A stretch of DNA of 64,000 bases from Enterovibrio qingdaonensis (GCF_028683135.1 NZ_JAJUBB010000007.1:62001-126000); one strand, 5' to 3'; shown: positions 46,999 to 56,569, numbered from the stretch's first letter. Program-made: numbers and translations. The notes: generated by a model not told the origin, from the letters alone.

Positions 46999-47766
46999 TT
47001 AGGTTGCAGTCCATCCGCCATCAATGGCGATTGCTTGTGCAGTAATATTTTTCGCCGCCGGAGAGCAGAGAAAAATTGCCGTGTCGGCCATTTCGGAAAG
47101 CGCAATAAAGGCTTTTTTGGGCATGGGTTTAAGCATGATTGTGTTGATGACTTCTTCTTCGGAAATCTGATGACTTTCAGCTTGCGCGGCAATCTGATTT
47201 TCTACCAACGGCGTTTTGACATAAGACGGGCACAGGGTGTTTATCGTAATGTCGTGTTGGGCAGTTTCTAATGCGATGGTTTTGGAAAATCCCAAAAGCC
47301 CGTGCTTGGCGGAAACGTAAGCAGATTTGTAGGGTGACGCAACAAGGCTATGAATGGATCCAACGTTGATAACTCTGCCAAAATTTTGTGCGTACATTTG
47401 AGGAAGAAATGCGCGGGTGAGCATCGCGGGCCCGGTAAGGAGGATATCGATGATAAGTCGCCATTTGTCCTCTGGAAACGTTTCTAACGCAGAAACGAAC
47501 TGTATGCCTGCATTGTTGATGAGTATGTCGACGGGGGCATCAACACGTTGCGGGGCAGAGGCGATCTGTTCAGAGTTTGTGACATCCAATATGATGCCCT
47601 TCACTGAGACATCATATTGGCTGCTTAGTGTATTGACTGCTTTCTCAAGCGCATCTTGATTAATGTCTGACAGGGTCACTTTAAAGCCTGCTAAGGCGAA
47701 ACCTTCTGCCATGCCATATCCAATACCGCTGGCTCCGCCAGTGATCAAAACGTGTTTTGTCGACAT
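46999..47766 (-). CDS. 3-Hydroxybutyrate dehydrogenase
   Basis: A 255-residue classical SDR with GGASGIGYG, NNAGIQ, and the catalytic YVSAKHG. The string NVGSIHSLVASPYKSAYVSA, then LCPSYVKTPLVE..I and the C-terminal IAIDGGWTA, match D-3-hydroxybutyrate dehydrogenases, which interconvert 3-hydroxybutyrate and acetoacetate with NAD. AGGGAG precedes the ATG. Polyhydroxybutyrate or ketone-body use is inferred; no other pha genes are in the window. Confidence 0.85.
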   Translation of the reverse strand: MSTKHVLITGGASGIGYGMAEGFALAGFKVTLSDINQDALEKAVNTLSSQYDVSVKGIILDVTNSEQIASAPQRVDAPVDILINNAGIQFVSALETFPEDKWRLIIDILLTGPAMLTRAFLPQMYAQNFGRVINVGSIHSLVASPYKSAYVSAKHGLLGFSKTIALETAQHDITINTLCPSYVKTPLVENQIAAQAESHQISEEEVINTIMLKPMPKKAFIALSEMADTAIFLCSPAAKNITAQAIAIDGGWTAT

Positions 47767-47859
47767 AGTAGCTCCCTTACTCTTGGTCGTTTTTTACACT
47801 AAGACTCTGTGAGTAAAGCAGCAATCCGTAGAAGTACGCAATTTGATTGAAATTAGACG

Positions 47860-48801
47860 TTACTGTGCTTTTTTGGGCATGATCTTGCCTGCGATATCAA
47901 CGATGAATACCACCAAAATCCCCGCAATAATGCCGATAATGCCGTTCAGGAGCGTAGGGAGTACTGCTGAAACAATTGACCCGACGGAAGGAATTAACGC
48001 CGTTTCTTGTGCAGCATCGGTAATCAACTCTGACAACACATGAACGCCATGGGTAAGAATGCCTCCCCCGACGAGGAACATGGCGACGGTACCGATGACA
48101 GAAAGGGACTTCATTAGCCAAGGCGCAAATGAAAGTAGTCCACGTCCGATTCCCTGAGCAATCGACGCGCGTTTTTGACTGAGGTATAAACCTACGTCAT
48201 CAATTTTCACAATGATTGCGACAAGGCCGTAAACGCCGACAGTCATAATTAAGGCGATGCCAAACATGGTGATCACCTGCGTTAAGAAATCGCTGGTTGA
48301 GACGACACCAAGGGTGATAACGATGATTTCTGCTGAGAGAATGAAATCCGTTCTAATCGCCCCTTTTACTTTTTGCGCTTCATGTTCGGCAGCGTTGAGG
48401 GTTACTGCGTTATAGTCGGCTTTGTCGTCATGAACAGGTGCATCATGCGCTGCCGTTTCTTTTTTATGGAAAAAACTGTGGATGATCTTCTCTGCACCTT
48501 CAAAACAGAGAAACAAGCCACCCAGCATGAGCAAGGGCGTAATAAGCCAAGGAGCAATAGCACTTATCGCCAATGCTGCCGGAACTAAGATCAGCTTATT
48601 TAGGAGGGAGCCTTTGGCGACAGCCCACACCACAGGGAGTTCTCTGTCTGCTTTAACACCAGATACCTGTTCTGCGTTGAGTGCCAAGTCATCACCCAGT
48701 ACGCCAGCCGTTTTTTTAGCCGCAATCTTACTCATGACAGAAACGTCATCGAGTATGGTTGCTATGTCATCAAGCAGGGTTAGTAAGCTTGCACCGGCCA
48801 T
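47860..48801 (-). CDS. yedI: YedI-like DUF808 inner-membrane protein
   Basis: A 313-residue membrane protein of the DUF808/YedI family. The N-terminus ([20 protein letters not shown], then [17 protein letters not shown]) and [13 protein letters not shown] are family hallmarks; about six transmembrane helices follow. The function is unknown. AAGGAG precedes the ATG. Confidence 0.88.
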   Translation of the reverse strand: MAGASLLTLLDDIATILDDVSVMSKIAAKKTAGVLGDDLALNAEQVSGVKADRELPVVWAVAKGSLLNKLILVPAALAISAIAPWLITPLLMLGGLFLCFEGAEKIIHSFFHKKETAAHDAPVHDDKADYNAVTLNAAEHEAQKVKGAIRTDFILSAEIIVITLGVVSTSDFLTQVITMFGIALIMTVGVYGLVAIIVKIDDVGLYLSQKRASIAQGIGRGLLSFAPWLMKSLSVIGTVAMFLVGGGILTHGVHVLSELITDAAQETALIPSVGSIVSAVLPTLLNGIIGIIAGILVVFIVDIAGKIMPKKAQ

Positions 48802-48823
48802 AATGGCTCCTTATGGATTTTAC

Positions 48824-48854
48824 AAAAAAGTCAGGGGCGGATAACCGCCCCTGA
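48824..48854 (-). terminator. Terminator of the threonine aldolase gene
   Basis: TCAGGGGCGG-ATAA-CCGCCCCTGA (48831-48854), with T6 following on the minus strand. Confidence 0.88.
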
Positions 48855-48880
48855 TTCATCGTATGTGTTTACGCGTTAAT

Positions 48881-49891
48881 TTATAGCTGTTGCTCAATGG
48901 CAGTCAGCAGAGCGTCAATATCTTCTTTTGACACGTCTTTGTGTGTGACAAAGCGCATCGCTTTATAAGAAGGAGATACCAGAATACCTTGCTCTTTTAA
49001 CACTTTTGCTATCGCATGAATATCAATATGCGGTGCAACATCGGCGTAAACTATGTTTGTTTGCACGGGATAGATAAACGTATTAAAACCCGGGATCGCC
49101 CCAAGATTTTCTGACAGGTAACGCGCGTTGTCGTGATCATCTTTGAGACGTTCTACATTTTCTGTCAGTGCCATCATGCCCGCAGCAGCCAAAATACCCG
49201 CCTGGCGCATACCGCCACCCACCATCTTGCGAAGACGACGTGCGCGCAGGATGTAATCTGCATTACCAAGCAAGAGTGAACCGATAGGTGCACCTAAGCC
49301 TTTTGACAGGCAGATTGTCATCGAGTCGAAGTGTTTACTGATTTCTTGGATATCGACATTCAATGCCACACTCGCGTTGTAAACTCGGGCACCATCTAGG
49401 TGTAGTTTTAAGTTGTGTGTGTCAACGAACTCGCGCGCTTTCGCGAGATAATCCAAAGGAAGGACTTTACCGCCGATGGTGTTTTCAAGGCTAAGCAGCT
49501 TAGTACGTGCAAAGTGAACATCATCAGGCTTAATGGCCGCGGCAAGTTTTTCAAAACACAATGTGCCATCTTTGTTGTTTTCGATTGGCTGAGGTTGAAC
49601 TGAGCCTAAAACGGCTGCTCCCCCTGCTTCATATTTGTAGTTGTGAGCTTGTTGGCCGCACAAATATTCGTCACCACGGTCACAATGTGCCAGAATACCT
49701 AGCAGGTTTGCTTGCGTGCCAGATGCAGTAAACACAGCAGCCTCAAAACCATGACGTTCAGCCGCCCACGTTTCCAGTTCATTGACGGTAGGATCATCTC
49801 CGTAAACGTCGTCGCCTACAGGCGCATTGGCCATTGCTTCGCGCATTCTCTGGTCTGGCTGGGTTACCGTGTCTGAACGAAAATCAATCAT
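48881..49891 (-). CDS. ltaE: Low-specificity L-threonine aldolase
   Basis: A 336-residue PLP enzyme that cleaves L-threonine and L-allo-threonine to glycine and acetaldehyde. Family motifs: the start DFRSDTVTQP, VGDDVYGDDPTVN, LENTIGGKVLPL, LHLDGARVYNAS and the PLP-lysine segment MTICLSKGLGAPIGS. Full family length. Single gene with its own terminator. Confidence 0.95.
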   Translation of the reverse strand: MIDFRSDTVTQPDQRMREAMANAPVGDDVYGDDPTVNELETWAAERHGFEAAVFTASGTQANLLGILAHCDRGDEYLCGQQAHNYKYEAGGAAVLGSVQPQPIENNKDGTLCFEKLAAAIKPDDVHFARTKLLSLENTIGGKVLPLDYLAKAREFVDTHNLKLHLDGARVYNASVALNVDIQEISKHFDSMTICLSKGLGAPIGSLLLGNADYILRARRLRKMVGGGMRQAGILAAAGMMALTENVERLKDDHDNARYLSENLGAIPGFNTFIYPVQTNIVYADVAPHIDIHAIAKVLKEQGILVSPSYKAMRFVTHKDVSKEDIDALLTAIEQQL

Positions 49892-50033
49892 TTCTATCTA
49901 TCCTGATTACTGCGTTGATCTTGGACTCAGATTACTCTGGTTCGTTGAAAAAGTAATTACAAAACATCACCAATTCTCGACCGATCCCCTTCTTGAGTCA
50001 CAGAACGGAGGACGGTAAAAAAAAGGGGGCACC

Positions 50034-50765
50034 ATGGAATGGTCTTGGCTTTTTATCTCACTAGCTTGTTTGGTTACCGGCTTTTCGAAGTTTTCAGTGG
50101 GTGGGCTAGGGCTAGTGATCCTGCCTTTGATGATGGTGGCGTTGCCTGGCCCCGAAGCTCTGGGGGTGATTGTTCCTCTGTACCTGCTAACAGACTTCAT
50201 CGCTGTTATGACCTACCGAAAGAATATCAACTGGTCAGTATTGATGAGGTTAATTCCCTTCGGTGCTGTTGGCGTGGCATTAGGTACCTTCGTGCTTGGC
50301 AATATTGATGCAAGAACGTTTATGACGGTATTGGGGCTATTGATATTTACACTGCTGGGGCTATCTATTTGGTTAGATTATCGTCCATTGCCCATTTTCA
50401 CCAATCGGTATGCAGCAAGTGTCGCAGGAATGCTTTGCGGATTTGTTGGTGTGCTTGCCAACGCGGCAGGACCTTTGATGGGCCTCTTTTTGCTTGAGCA
50501 AAAGATGGAAAAATCAGCCTACGTAGCAACCCGTGTTTGGGCGTTTCTGATGTTAAACATCATGAAGGTAGTAGGACTCGTTAGTTTAGGACTGATTAAC
50601 ACGGACACCCTACAAGGTAGTGCCGTTGGGTTACCAGCCTTATTTTTAGGGATGTTTTTCGGGTACAAGTTTTTTGCCCGTATATCACCAGAGCAGTTAA
50701 AAATGATCGTGCGTGGTGCTATTTCGTTGAGTGCGGCGCACATGCTGTTTTTTAAATCAAACTGA
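50034..50765 (+). CDS. TauE/SafE-family membrane transporter
   Basis: A 243-residue protein with about eight hydrophobic helices and the TauE/SafE pattern (TGFSKFSVGGLGLVILPLMM near the N-terminus and CGFVGVLANAAGPLMGLFLL in the second half). Members export sulfite or other sulfur anions or import organosulfur acids; the substrate here is unknown. Preceded by AAAGGGGG. Single gene followed by a terminator. Confidence 0.88.
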   Translation: MEWSWLFISLACLVTGFSKFSVGGLGLVILPLMMVALPGPEALGVIVPLYLLTDFIAVMTYRKNINWSVLMRLIPFGAVGVALGTFVLGNIDARTFMTVLGLLIFTLLGLSIWLDYRPLPIFTNRYAASVAGMLCGFVGVLANAAGPLMGLFLLEQKMEKSAYVATRVWAFLMLNIMKVVGLVSLGLINTDTLQGSAVGLPALFLGMFFGYKFFARISPEQLKMIVRGAISLSAAHMLFFKSN

Positions 50766-50784
50766 TACCACAATGTTTGGATAT

Positions 50785-50814
50785 AAAAAAACCGCAGCAC
50801 AGGCTGCGGTTTTC
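50785..50814. terminator. Bidirectional terminator
   Basis: AAACCGCAGC-ACAG-GCTGCGGTTT with A- and T-rich flanks, between the convergent TauE and PotD-like genes. Confidence 0.9.
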
Positions 50815-50836
50815 ATTTTAATCGTCATGAAAAGGA

Positions 50837-51880
50837 TTAGCTTTTCAGCAACTGCCAGTAGCGGTTGTAAATTGTCACAGCGTCGCCAACATCGTTGGTG
50901 AACTCACCTTTTTCCACATCAGCATCTGAAGGGAAAATCATATTGTTTTCAGTGTATTCCGCTGACAGCTTTTCTTTCGCTCGTGAGCTTGGTGCCGGAT
51001 ACCCCAACTCTTCAACCATTGCCGCTTGGTTCTCTGGGCGGTAAAGGAAGTCGATAAATTTGTGTGCAAGGTCTACCTTTTCTGCGCCTTTCGGGATGAT
51101 GAAGTTGTCCATCCACATGATAGAGCCTTCTTCAGGGTAGATGAGCTCGATGGTGTCCATCTCAGCTTTTGCTAAGTAGGCATTGCCATTCCATTGTTGG
51201 CCAATACCAACTTCACCCGTCACGAATGGTACGTGCGGTGCATCAGAGTTATAAACAACAACAGCTGGGCGCAAATCTTTCAGCATTTCGTACGCTTCTT
51301 TGATTTCCGCTTCGTTGGTGGTGTTGATGCTGTAGCCTTTGGCTTTCAGTGCCATACCAAACACATCGCGAACGTCGTCCAACAACATGATTTGACCGGC
51401 ATACTCTGGCTTCCATAAGTCAGCCCATTTGGTGACTTTAGAGCCATCAACGATGTCACTGTTGTAACTGATCGCAGTTACACCCCAGATATATGGCAGA
51501 GAGTAATCGTTATTTTCATCAAAAGGCTGACCCATTAGGCCAGGAATGATGTCTTTGACATGTGGGATCTTCGTTTTATCGATTTTCGCCAGCATGCCTT
51601 CGTTGCTCATACGTTCAATAAAGTACGTCGATGCGAAAGCAAGATCGTACCCTTTCCCGTCAAGCAACTTCAGCTTGGTATACATGGATTCGTTGTTTTC
51701 AAACGTCGAATAGTTAACTGTTACATCATATTCTTTCTCGAACGCTTCAATCACGTTCATGGGCATATACTCAGCCCAGTTATAGATGTTCAGTACTTCG
51801 CTGTTTGCAGAAACATTGAAAGACACAGTTGCGGTAAGTGCGATGCTCGCCGCTTTCACCCCTTTAAGATATTGGTTCAT
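50837..51880 (-). CDS. PotD-like polyamine-binding periplasmic protein
   Basis: A 347-residue extracellular solute-binding protein with a signal peptide ending VSA near residue 25. The PotD/PotF fold shows LNIYNWAEYMPMNVIEAFE, LAFASTYFIERM, and WMDNFIIPKGA, with aromatic and acidic residues lining the polyamine site. The family includes transport proteins and the V. cholerae norspermidine sensor NspS. No potABC permease genes are adjacent, so this is an orphan binding protein. It is divergent from a PuuB-like polyamine oxidase gene, which supports a polyamine ligand. AAGGAC precedes the ATG. Confidence 0.88.
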   Translation of the reverse strand: MNQYLKGVKAASIALTATVSFNVSANSEVLNIYNWAEYMPMNVIEAFEKEYDVTVNYSTFENNESMYTKLKLLDGKGYDLAFASTYFIERMSNEGMLAKIDKTKIPHVKDIIPGLMGQPFDENNDYSLPYIWGVTAISYNSDIVDGSKVTKWADLWKPEYAGQIMLLDDVRDVFGMALKAKGYSINTTNEAEIKEAYEMLKDLRPAVVVYNSDAPHVPFVTGEVGIGQQWNGNAYLAKAEMDTIELIYPEEGSIMWMDNFIIPKGAEKVDLAHKFIDFLYRPENQAAMVEELGYPAPSSRAKEKLSAEYTENNMIFPSDADVEKGEFTNDVGDAVTIYNRYWQLLKS

Positions 51881-51898
51881 TTGTTTTAGTCCTTAAGC

Positions 51899-52068
51899 GG
51901 TATACCCAAACTACCTTAAGGCGCAGACCCCCTATCCTAGGGAACAGCCTACGGGTCAAGAGGCATCTACTCCGGCATCAATCCTTTAACGCCGCCCACA
52001 AGCAGAAACCATCAGCTTAACCCGTCATTCTCAGCGAAAAGCACCTTGAGGTAGTTTGGGTAGATACC
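51899..52068. mobile_element. MITE-like element with terminal inverted repeats
   Basis: 170 bp bounded by imperfect inverted repeats: the left end reads GGTATACCCAAACTACCT and the complement of the right end reads GGTATCTACCCAAACTACCT, followed by CAAGG/TAAGG on both sides. There is no coding capacity. Such short palindromic-ended intergenic repeats are common in Vibrionaceae. It begins 7 bp upstream of the ribosome binding site of the PotD-like gene. Confidence 0.7.
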
Positions 52069-52257
52069 AAGCTGAAAAATAGAGCGCGCATAATCAGAAC
52101 AAGTGACTAAATAGTCAATGAAAAACTTTGTGCAAAGAGTAACAATTTGTGCCTACATCACACCTTGAATAATCTCCTTGCCAGCGGTAAGGGTTGGTGC
52201 GAATATTCGCCCAATTTTTTTTCAATTTAACTTTGTCTTGTAGGATGAAATCGCAAA

Positions 52258-53541
52258 ATGGCGAAAGAACACGGGTATATCGATAGCTACTACCAAGCAA
52301 CAGCAAACGTATTGCCTGAGCAACCAGAGCTCACAACTGATATTCAAGCAGATGTTTGTATTATTGGTGCAGGATTGACGGGCACAAACGCCGCAATTGA
52401 ATTGCGTAAGAAAGGTCTGAGTGTTGTAGTGCTAGAAGGACAGCGCATTGCGTTTGGTGGGTCAGGTCGTAACGGCGGCCAAGCACTGGTTGGCTACTGC
52501 CTAGGTTTGCGTGAAGTTGACGAAGAGTACGGTCCTGAGTGGGGCAAACAGCTTTGGGACTTGTCTGTAGAATCTATCGATATCATTCGTGAGCGTATTA
52601 GCGAGTTCAACATCGACTGTGATTTCCAAGAAGGTTACATCGAACTGGCATTGAATAAAGGCCAGGAGAAAGAGCTGAAATCTTGGCATGAACTGAAGCA
52701 TGGGCGTTATAACTACCCAGTTGCGCAGTGGTGGGATACCGACAAGATTGAAGAAGTTGCGAACACTCGTCGTTACCTTGGTGGTCTGTTCGATCCAAAT
52801 AGTGGTCACGTTCACACGCTGAACTACACCTTAGGTCTGGCGCAAGCAGCGATCTCTGTGGGTGCTGAAATCTACGAAAACAGCCCAGTGATCAAACTTG
52901 AAAAAGGCGCAGGCGTAAATACTGTGAAAACGGCAAAGGGCAGCGTAAAGGCCAAGCAGGTTCTGCTGGCATGTAATGCTTACTTAGATGGCCTGCACCG
53001 TAAGGCGCAATCTAAAGTATTGCCTGTTGCTTCTTATATTGGCGTAACCGAGCAACTGGGTGATCGTCAGCCAATCACCAACAATATGGCGATGTCAGAT
53101 CTGAACAACTGCCTGGACTACTTCCGACCAACCGCAGATGGCCGCATTTTGTTCGGTGGCGTTAACCACCCATTCAATGGCGAGTACCCAGATAGCCAAG
53201 AGCGTCTTCGTCAGCGTATGTTGAAAGTCTTCCCTCAGCTGGCAGATGTGAAAATGGAATACCACTGGGGTGGTCTGTTCGCGGTAACACGCAGTTACAT
53301 GCCAGAAATTCGCCATCTCGGGAATGACATTTACACCGCACATGGCTACACCGGCCATGGTGTTGGCCTAACGAACATTGCAGGTCGTGTTGTTGCAGAA
53401 GCAATGGCAGGGCAGGCAGGTCGCTTCGATGTGTTCTCTCGTATTGACCATGGCTGGATTCCAACGCCTAAAGTACTGCGTAAACCCGCATTGGCGATGG
53501 CAATCTGGAAAGCTAAGATGGAAGACGCACTGGCGAACTAA
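52258..53541 (+). CDS. FAD-dependent oxidoreductase, PuuB-like
   Basis: A 427-residue DAO-family flavoenzyme. The FAD-binding motif is VCIIGAGLTGTNAAIEL (about 33-49), followed by GGSGRNGGQ; the C-terminus has YTGHGVGLTNIAGRVVAEA. This matches gamma-glutamylputrescine oxidase-type enzymes, which oxidise the amine group of gamma-glutamylputrescine. No other puu genes are present, so the substrate is inferred. AGGATG precedes the ATG. Divergent from the PotD-like gene. Confidence 0.88.
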   Translation: MAKEHGYIDSYYQATANVLPEQPELTTDIQADVCIIGAGLTGTNAAIELRKKGLSVVVLEGQRIAFGGSGRNGGQALVGYCLGLREVDEEYGPEWGKQLWDLSVESIDIIRERISEFNIDCDFQEGYIELALNKGQEKELKSWHELKHGRYNYPVAQWWDTDKIEEVANTRRYLGGLFDPNSGHVHTLNYTLGLAQAAISVGAEIYENSPVIKLEKGAGVNTVKTAKGSVKAKQVLLACNAYLDGLHRKAQSKVLPVASYIGVTEQLGDRQPITNNMAMSDLNNCLDYFRPTADGRILFGGVNHPFNGEYPDSQERLRQRMLKVFPQLADVKMEYHWGGLFAVTRSYMPEIRHLGNDIYTAHGYTGHGVGLTNIAGRVVAEAMAGQAGRFDVFSRIDHGWIPTPKVLRKPALAMAIWKAKMEDALAN

Positions 53542-53562
53542 TTCTCCGGTTCTTCATTTTCT

Positions 53563-53593
53563 GAAAGGGTGGCATTGGCCGCCCTTTCTTTTT
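53563..53593 (+). terminator. Terminator of the PuuB-like gene
   Basis: GAAAGGGTGGC-ATTG-GCCGCCCTTTC followed by T6. Confidence 0.88.
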
Positions 53594-53653
53594 TAACGGG
53601 ATGTCATCTTCTGACTGCTTTGGTAACGTATGAAAGGCAAAAAGGAGAGGGCA

Positions 53654-54247
53654 ATGCAAGGCGACTTATTTGAAGATCAAGGCTGGATAAACATTCCCGA
53701 TGGTTTGCTTTACTGGCAACCTGATTTCATCCAACAGGATGAAGCGGCCAACCTGTTTACTGTGTTATCTGATTCACTCCCTTGGCAACAACTCCCTATT
53801 ACCATGTTCGGTAAAGAAGTCCTTCAGCCAAGAATGCAGGCTTGGTTCGGTGAAGCTTATACCTATTCAGGGTTATCCCTGACACCAGCGAAAATGCCAG
53901 ACGCGTTGGCGGTGCTGAAAAAGCGATGCGAGTCCGTTGCAGGTGTTGCGTTTAATTCTGTGCTTGCGAATTTGTATAGAGATGGAAATGACTATATGGG
54001 TTGGCATCAAGACAATGAGCCTGAATTAGGAATGGCCCCCTCTATTGCCTCTTTAACATTGGGAGACACACGCAGGTTTGTTTTACGTCATGTGCAATCA
54101 GGAGAAAAAAGGGAATTTGAGCTGAATTCTGGCTCCTTGCTAATTATGGCGGGTAAAACACAAACTTATTGGCAACATTCAGTGCCCAAAACCGCTAAAG
54201 TTAGGGGGCCGCGAATCAATCTTACTTACCGCTCTATCAATTTCTAA
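53654..54247 (+). CDS. AlkB-like 2-oxoglutarate/Fe(II) dioxygenase
   Basis: A 197-residue AlkB-superfamily enzyme closest to ALKBH2/3-type DNA demethylases. The iron ligands are in GWHQDNEPELG (His and Asp) and HSVPK (His); the 2-oxoglutarate arginine is in RINLTYR. N-LYRDGNDYMGWH is typical. It would reverse N-alkyl lesions in nucleic acid. AGGAG lies before ATG 53654; the frame begins at 53630. Together with the AlkD-like gene it gives the window two alkylation-repair activities. Confidence 0.9.
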   Translation: MQGDLFEDQGWINIPDGLLYWQPDFIQQDEAANLFTVLSDSLPWQQLPITMFGKEVLQPRMQAWFGEAYTYSGLSLTPAKMPDALAVLKKRCESVAGVAFNSVLANLYRDGNDYMGWHQDNEPELGMAPSIASLTLGDTRRFVLRHVQSGEKREFELNSGSLLIMAGKTQTYWQHSVPKTAKVRGPRINLTYRSINF

Positions 54248-54340
54248 TTGAAAAATTGCGTGATTATGCTTCGATATGGTCGATTTATATCGTCTTTGAT
54301 GTGTATTTGAGCGAACGAACATTAATTTCAAAAAATAGTG

Positions 54341-54368
54341 TTGACTAGATCACGTGAATCCGTAGAAT
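54341..54368 (+). promoter_or_regulatory. Promoter of tRNA cluster 2
   Basis: TTGACT (54341-54346), 16 bp, TAGAAT (54363-54368), then GCGCACCG. Same -10 and same GAGGAAGGCAACTT leader segment as cluster 1. Confidence 0.8.
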
Positions 54369-54416
54369 GCGCACCGTACCGCAGAGGAAGGCAACTTACT
54401 GAAGCGGAACAGAGAA

Positions 54417-54490
54417 GGCGCGTTGGCAGAGTGGCTATGCAGCGGATTGCAAATCCGTGGACCTCGGTTCGACTCCGGGACGCGCCTCCA
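54417..54490 (+). tRNA. tRNA-Cys(GCA)
   Basis: 74 nt, identical to the copy at 9998; heads the long Gly-fMet array. Confidence 0.96.
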
Positions 54491-54493
54491 TTT

Positions 54494-54569
54494 GCGACAC
54501 TAGCTCAGCTGGTAGAGCGCAACCTTGCCAAGGTTGAGGTCACGAGTTCGAACCTCGTGTGTCGCTCCA
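54494..54569 (+). tRNA. tRNA-Gly(GCC), array copy 1
   Basis: 76 nt, full cloverleaf, encoded CCA, identical to the cluster 1 Gly genes. Confidence 0.96.
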
Positions 54570-54611
54570 AACATATAAGTCGTCATCGTACTTTAAACGG
54601 TGAAACACGGA

Positions 54612-54688
<77 letters not shown>

Positions 54689-54720
54689 CATTTAGTCATT
54701 CGGCTACGCCGGATGACAAT

Positions 54721-54796
54721 GCGACACTAGCTCAGCTGGTAGAGCGCAACCTTGCCAAGGTTGAGGTCACGAGTTCGAACCTCGTGTGTCGCTCCA
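54721..54796 (+). tRNA. tRNA-Gly(GCC), array copy 2
   Basis: 76 nt, identical to copy 1; 227 bp downstream of it. Confidence 0.96.
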
Positions 54797-54838
54797 AACA
54801 TATAAGTCATCATCGTACTTTAAACGATGAAACACGGA

Positions 54839-54915
<77 letters not shown>

Positions 54916-54948
54916 CATTTAGTTATTCGGCTAACGCTGGGTGACAAT

Positions 54949-55024
54949 GCGACACTAGCTCAGCTGGTAGAGCGCAACCTTGCCAAGGTTGAGGTCACGA
55001 GTTCGAACCTCGTGTGTCGCTCCA
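54949..55024 (+). tRNA. tRNA-Gly(GCC), array copy 3
   Basis: 76 nt, identical to copy 1; period 228 bp. Confidence 0.96.
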
Positions 55025-55066
55025 AACATATAAGTCGTCATCGTACTTTAAACGGTGAAACACGGA

Positions 55067-55143
<77 letters not shown>

Positions 55144-55176
55144 CATTTAGTTATTCGGCTAACGCCGGGTAACAAT

Positions 55177-55252
55177 GCGACACTAGCTCAGCTGGTAGAG
55201 CGCAACCTTGCCAAGGTTGAGGTCACGAGTTCGAACCTCGTGTGTCGCTCCA
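55177..55252 (+). tRNA. tRNA-Gly(GCC), array copy 4
   Basis: 76 nt, identical to copy 1; period 228 bp. Confidence 0.96.
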
Positions 55253-55294
55253 AACATATAAGTCGTCATCGTGCTTTAAACGGTGAAACACGGA

Positions 55295-55371
<77 letters not shown>

Positions 55372-55404
55372 CATTTAGTTATTCGGCTAACGCCGGGTGA
55401 CAAT

Positions 55405-55480
55405 GCGACACTAGCTCAGCTGGTAGAGCGCAACCTTGCCAAGGTTGAGGTCACGAGTTCGAACCTCGTGTGTCGCTCCA
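55405..55480 (+). tRNA. tRNA-Gly(GCC), array copy 5
   Basis: 76 nt, identical to copy 1; the last intact Gly gene of the array. Confidence 0.96.
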
Positions 55481-55522
55481 AACATATAAGTCGTCATCGT
55501 ACTTTAAACGATGAAACACGGA

Positions 55523-55599
<77 letters not shown>

Positions 55600-55605
55600 C
55601 ATTCG

Positions 55606-55634
55606 AAAGCCCAGACTTAGGTCTGGGCTTTTTT
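55606..55634 (+). terminator. Array terminator 1
   Basis: AAAGCCCAGAC-TTAG-GTCTGGGCTTT then T3; ends the functional tRNA array and starts repeat unit 1. Confidence 0.88.
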
Positions 55635-55672
55635 GCATTTGAGATTTGTACACCGAAAGGAATGGATGCTTT

Positions 55673-55748
55673 GCACTGATAGAGCGCAACCTTGCCATGG
55701 TTGAGGTCACGCCTATACCTTGCAGATCGGGAACCTCGTGTGTCGCTC
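55673..55748 (+). pseudogene. tRNA-Gly-like pseudogene 1
   Basis: Keeps the anticodon region (CCTTGCCATGG, one change) and 3' acceptor strand TGTCGCTC, but lacks about 12 nt of the 5' acceptor/D arm. AGTTCG of the T loop is replaced by 20 nt (CCTATACCTTGCAGATCGGG). No CCA end. Confidence 0.85.
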
Positions 55749-55807
55749 GCTTTCTCATAAAAGCATGGGTATAAGTCGTCATCGTACTTTAAACGATGAA
55801 ACACGGA

Positions 55808-55898
55808 CGCGGGGTGGAGCAGCTTGGCAGCTCGTCGGGCTCATAACCCGAAGGTCGTTGACGGATCACCGCCCGGTACAAATCCAGCCCCGCAACCA
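55808..55898 (+). pseudogene. tRNA-fMet-like pseudogene 1
   Basis: 91 nt. Acceptor, D arm and anticodon arm (GGGCTCATAACCC) are intact; 15 nt (ACGGATCACCGCCCG) interrupt the T arm, the T loop reads TACAAAT instead of TTCAAAT, and one base near the 3' stem is missing. CCA present. Confidence 0.85.
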
Positions 55899-55904
55899 CA
55901 TTCG

Positions 55905-55933
55905 AAAGCCCAGACTTAGGTCTGGGCTTTTTT
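55905..55933 (+). terminator. Array terminator 2
   Basis: Same stem as array terminator 1. Confidence 0.85.
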
Positions 55934-55971
55934 GCATTTGAGATTTGTACTCCGAAAGGAATGAATGCTTT

Positions 55972-56047
55972 GCGAATGATTGAGCGCACCTTGCCAAGGT
56001 TGAGGTCACGCCTATACCTTGCAGATCGGGAACCTCGTGTGTCGCTC
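55972..56047 (+). pseudogene. tRNA-Gly-like pseudogene 2
   Basis: Starts GCGAATGATTGAGCGCACC (further decayed 5' part); same 20-nt T-loop replacement. Confidence 0.85.
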
Positions 56048-56106
56048 GCTTTCTCATAAAAGCATGGGTATAAGTCGTCATCGTACTTTAAACGGTGAAA
56101 CACGGA

Positions 56107-56197
56107 CGCGGGATGGAGCAGCTTGGTAGCTCGTCGGGCTCATAACCCAAAGGTCGTCGACGGATCGCCGCCCGGTACAAATCCAGCCCCGTGACCA
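56107..56197 (+). pseudogene. tRNA-fMet-like pseudogene 2
   Basis: 91 nt; same T-arm insertion with GATCGCC variant; anticodon stem has one change (ACCCAAAG), acceptor end GTGACCA is mutated. Confidence 0.85.
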
Positions 56198-56203
56198 CAT
56201 TCG

Positions 56204-56232
56204 AAAGCCCAGACTTAGGTCTGGGCTTTTTT
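56204..56232 (+). terminator. Array terminator 3
   Basis: Same stem as array terminator 1. Confidence 0.85.
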
Positions 56233-56270
56233 GCATTTTAGGTTTGTACTCCGAAAGGAATGAATGCTTT

Positions 56271-56346
56271 GCACTGATAGAGCGCAACCTTGCCAAGGTG
56301 GAGGTCACGCCTATACCTCGCAGATCGGGAACCTCGTGTGTCGCTC
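56271..56346 (+). pseudogene. tRNA-Gly-like pseudogene 3
   Basis: 5' part as in pseudogene 1; T-loop replacement with TTGC to TCGC variant. Confidence 0.85.
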
Positions 56347-56405
56347 GCTTTCTCATAAAAGCATGGGTATAAGTCGTCATCGTACTTTAAACGATGAAAC
56401 ACGGA

Positions 56406-56496
<91 letters not shown>

Positions 56497-56502
56497 CATT
56501 CG

Positions 56503-56531
56503 AAAGCCCAGACTTAGGTCTGGGCTTTTTT
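56503..56531 (+). terminator. Array terminator 4
   Basis: Same stem as array terminator 1. Confidence 0.85.
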
Positions 56532-56569
56532 GCATTTGAGATTTGTACTCCGAAAGGAATGAATGCTTT

